A DNA stretch of 64,000 nt from Solea solea (taxonomy: Eukaryota; Chordata; Actinopteri; Pleuronectiformes; Soleidae). The translations under genes and the position numbers were made by a program. This document shows positions 62,346-64,000 of this stretch, piece after piece (position 1 is the first letter of the stretch; every line of letters starts with the position of its first letter). The notes under the pieces were generated by a model, which was not told where the DNA came from, ran no database searches, and saw nothing but the letters and a program-made list of their open reading frames with translations. The DNA lies in NCBI RefSeq assembly GCF_958295425.1, contig NC_081150.1, positions 5,579,001-5,643,000 on the forward strand. Reading direction: 5' to 3'.

Positions 62346-63404
62346 TGCAAAAGAACGCCCCAATCCCCATAAAAAATTGTTTACTGCTGTTTGATTAAAT
62401 GCAATTTGTCTAAAAAAAGGATGTAAAGCAGTTGGATGAATGCATTTATAACCTAAGGCATAAACACAGGGAGGCAGCCAGTAACCAGTCAGCTGTAACA
62501 GATTGGTTGGGAACTGTGGATAAAATGTGTTTGGATATTTGTGCGCCAGTCAAACAGACAGAGGATGAGTCACGTTCCCCACTGTGTTGGAATTTCCCAA
62601 ATGACACTCTCACAGGAAGCCATCTCGCTTCCGACCAGACAGGAAACATGAAGTGAAGTCAACACATGCTAATGTTCTTATGTACCATTATAGTGAATTC
62701 TCTCTTTAATCAATATTGATCTGTTTTCTCCTCGTTTCCCTTACCTCACCCGCCAACCACCTACTCCTCTTGGGCTGCCCGTCTGCCCTTTTGTGATGAT
62801 GATGATGATGATGGCCCATGTCTGTGCTGATGCAAAAACACTCTTCCACCAATCTAGCACTAATGGACATTTTCAATATTGCATGTTGAAGCCCTCTGGG
62901 TGCAGTTGATGGCCTGTCAGTTGAGATTGGTATGTACTATGTGAGAGCTGGTCACCTGAAGCCATGGAAGACTTTAGTATGGTGCACATACTGTATGTAT
63001 ATTAAATATAAATAAGTAACAATAAGCCAATAGGCAAGATAAGACAAAAACATTTACTAAGAAAAGGATTTAAAAGCTGTAAAATAGGAATCTGCATATC
63101 CATCTAAAGTCCAAATGGTCTTGAATTTTGAAGATTCACTAAAATGTGGCAATTATGATTTTTTTTTTCCCCTCATGAATATTTTGCACAAATGGTGATA
63201 AGGTATTAATCGAATCATATTTAATTCATTGGATTCTACAATTTTCCATCTCAAAAAACAGTCCTTCCAATAAAAAGCCTGGGGTTCTGCAAACTTGGCC
63301 TTGGTTTTGATTTTGCAATCCACCACCAGCAAGTGAAAGCAGCAGCACAGGAAATCCTGTTTACTCCTGCTGTATCACTCTAAAGCCATTTCCGCCAAAC
63401 AATA

Positions 63405-64000
63405 CTAGGGATAAGCCGATACGATACAATATTGGAAATGGTCCAATGTTTGTCAAAATCTCTGGATCAGATAATGGATAAAGAAAAAATCCAATCATCA
63501 AAAAACCCTAAATATCACATAAGTACAGACTGTAAAAATCTAAATTAAGCTTTTTAACTAAATCATATTGTGGGCTGTACACTTCTTTATGGGAGCAGAA
63601 TATTTGTTACACAGCTGAAAGAATGTTTTTGAAATGGCTTGTTATAGCTACGTAGGGAATGCATCAGCACATAATGTGTTGTTTTAATTTAGTTGTTTAA
63701 AATGTGTAATACATCTGTATCACAGTGATATAAGGAGCCATCCTTAAGCAATGCTGTTGACACAATTATTTACATTTTATTGATCAAAAACAGTTTTTCC
63801 ACCTGGTGGAACGGTTTGGTAAAGTACATCTTTTCTTTGCGTTACCATTAAGAATGTAAAATAATACCAGAGTAATGATATGGGTGGAGCTACACACAGA
63901 TAGGTGTCTTGTCTCACGTTGTCCCACAGCAACATTAAAATAGTGTAGATTAGTGTACAATGTTTGCCGTTAATAATTCATTCCGTTGAGTGACCATTTA
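63405..64000. mobile_element. Left part of a hAT-like element running to the window edge
   Basis: TAGGGATAAGCCGATACGAT followed by AATATTGGAAATGGTCC resembles a common fish hAT terminus (AGGGATGGGCCGATACGATA type). No right end is seen, so the element is truncated or continues past the window. Confidence 0.4.

Larger units (their letters stand above)
36501..64000. other. 5' flank of nrxn3: repeat-rich DNA without an intact gene
   Basis: Apart from the relics listed separately, I see no intact coding exon, tRNA or rRNA in this 27 kb. Stretches 38200-42700, 44900-46150, 48600-53400 and 59000-63400 hold only unique-looking AT-rich sequence, simple repeats and chance frames. Distant enhancers cannot be excluded by reading alone. 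Confidence 0.5.

Noticed and set aside
1..64000. CRISPR arrays, operons, ribosome binding sites, bacterial terminators
   Set aside because: The window is vertebrate nuclear DNA; repeats are microsatellites, a minisatellite and transposons, with no regularly spaced direct repeats of CRISPR type.

Overview
This window is vertebrate nuclear DNA, almost certainly from a ray-finned (teleost) fish. It has very low coding density, abundant CA/GA/TA microsatellites, and several interspersed repeat types that are common in teleost genomes (Tc1/mariner, hAT with 8-bp target duplications, small terminal-inverted-repeat elements). One protein-coding exon is clear. It lies on the minus strand at 28159-28855 and encodes the start of an alpha-neurexin: signal peptide, first LNS domain and first EGF-like domain. 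The LNS1 residues match neurexin-3 (NRXN3) rather than NRXN1 or NRXN2. Whether it is the nrxn3a or nrxn3b paralogue cannot be told from one exon.

Layout, following the gene from right to left. Positions 64000 to about 36500 are 5' flanking or intergenic DNA, rich in decayed transposons. This part also holds a frameshifted fragment of the C-terminal end of snw1 (SKIP splicing factor) at 43411-43697, a 200-base assembly gap (56841-57040) and a small period-72/73 tandem repeat at 37111-37327. About 35690-36500 is CpG-rich, unlike its surroundings, and contains a good splice donor at 36144-36149; I infer the alpha promoter and a noncoding first exon here. A candidate intron 1 (29283-36149) follows. 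The coding exon begins at a strong acceptor (29283-29284) and has a leader of about 430 nt with four upstream AUGs. It ends at a consensus donor (28153-28158). The remaining 28 kb (1-28158) appears to be the 5' part of a very large second intron, in which I found no further neurexin exon.

The transposon record is layered. One family of small elements (termini resembling TTAAAGCTGTAGTGTGTAA) occurs at least six times. Two of its copies were each later split by a different hAT element with a clear 8-bp target duplication (GGTTAGAG at 30153/30474; ATGTCAAG/ATGTCGAG at 53577/54601). Another terminal-inverted-repeat element abuts the right end of one copy.

I found no convincing RNA gene, no CRISPR array and no complete second gene. 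The least explained items are the dyad-symmetric minisatellite 0.6-1.2 kb upstream of the proposed first exon, the uORF-rich leader, and the snw1 relic near a gene whose human orthologue lies close to SNW1.
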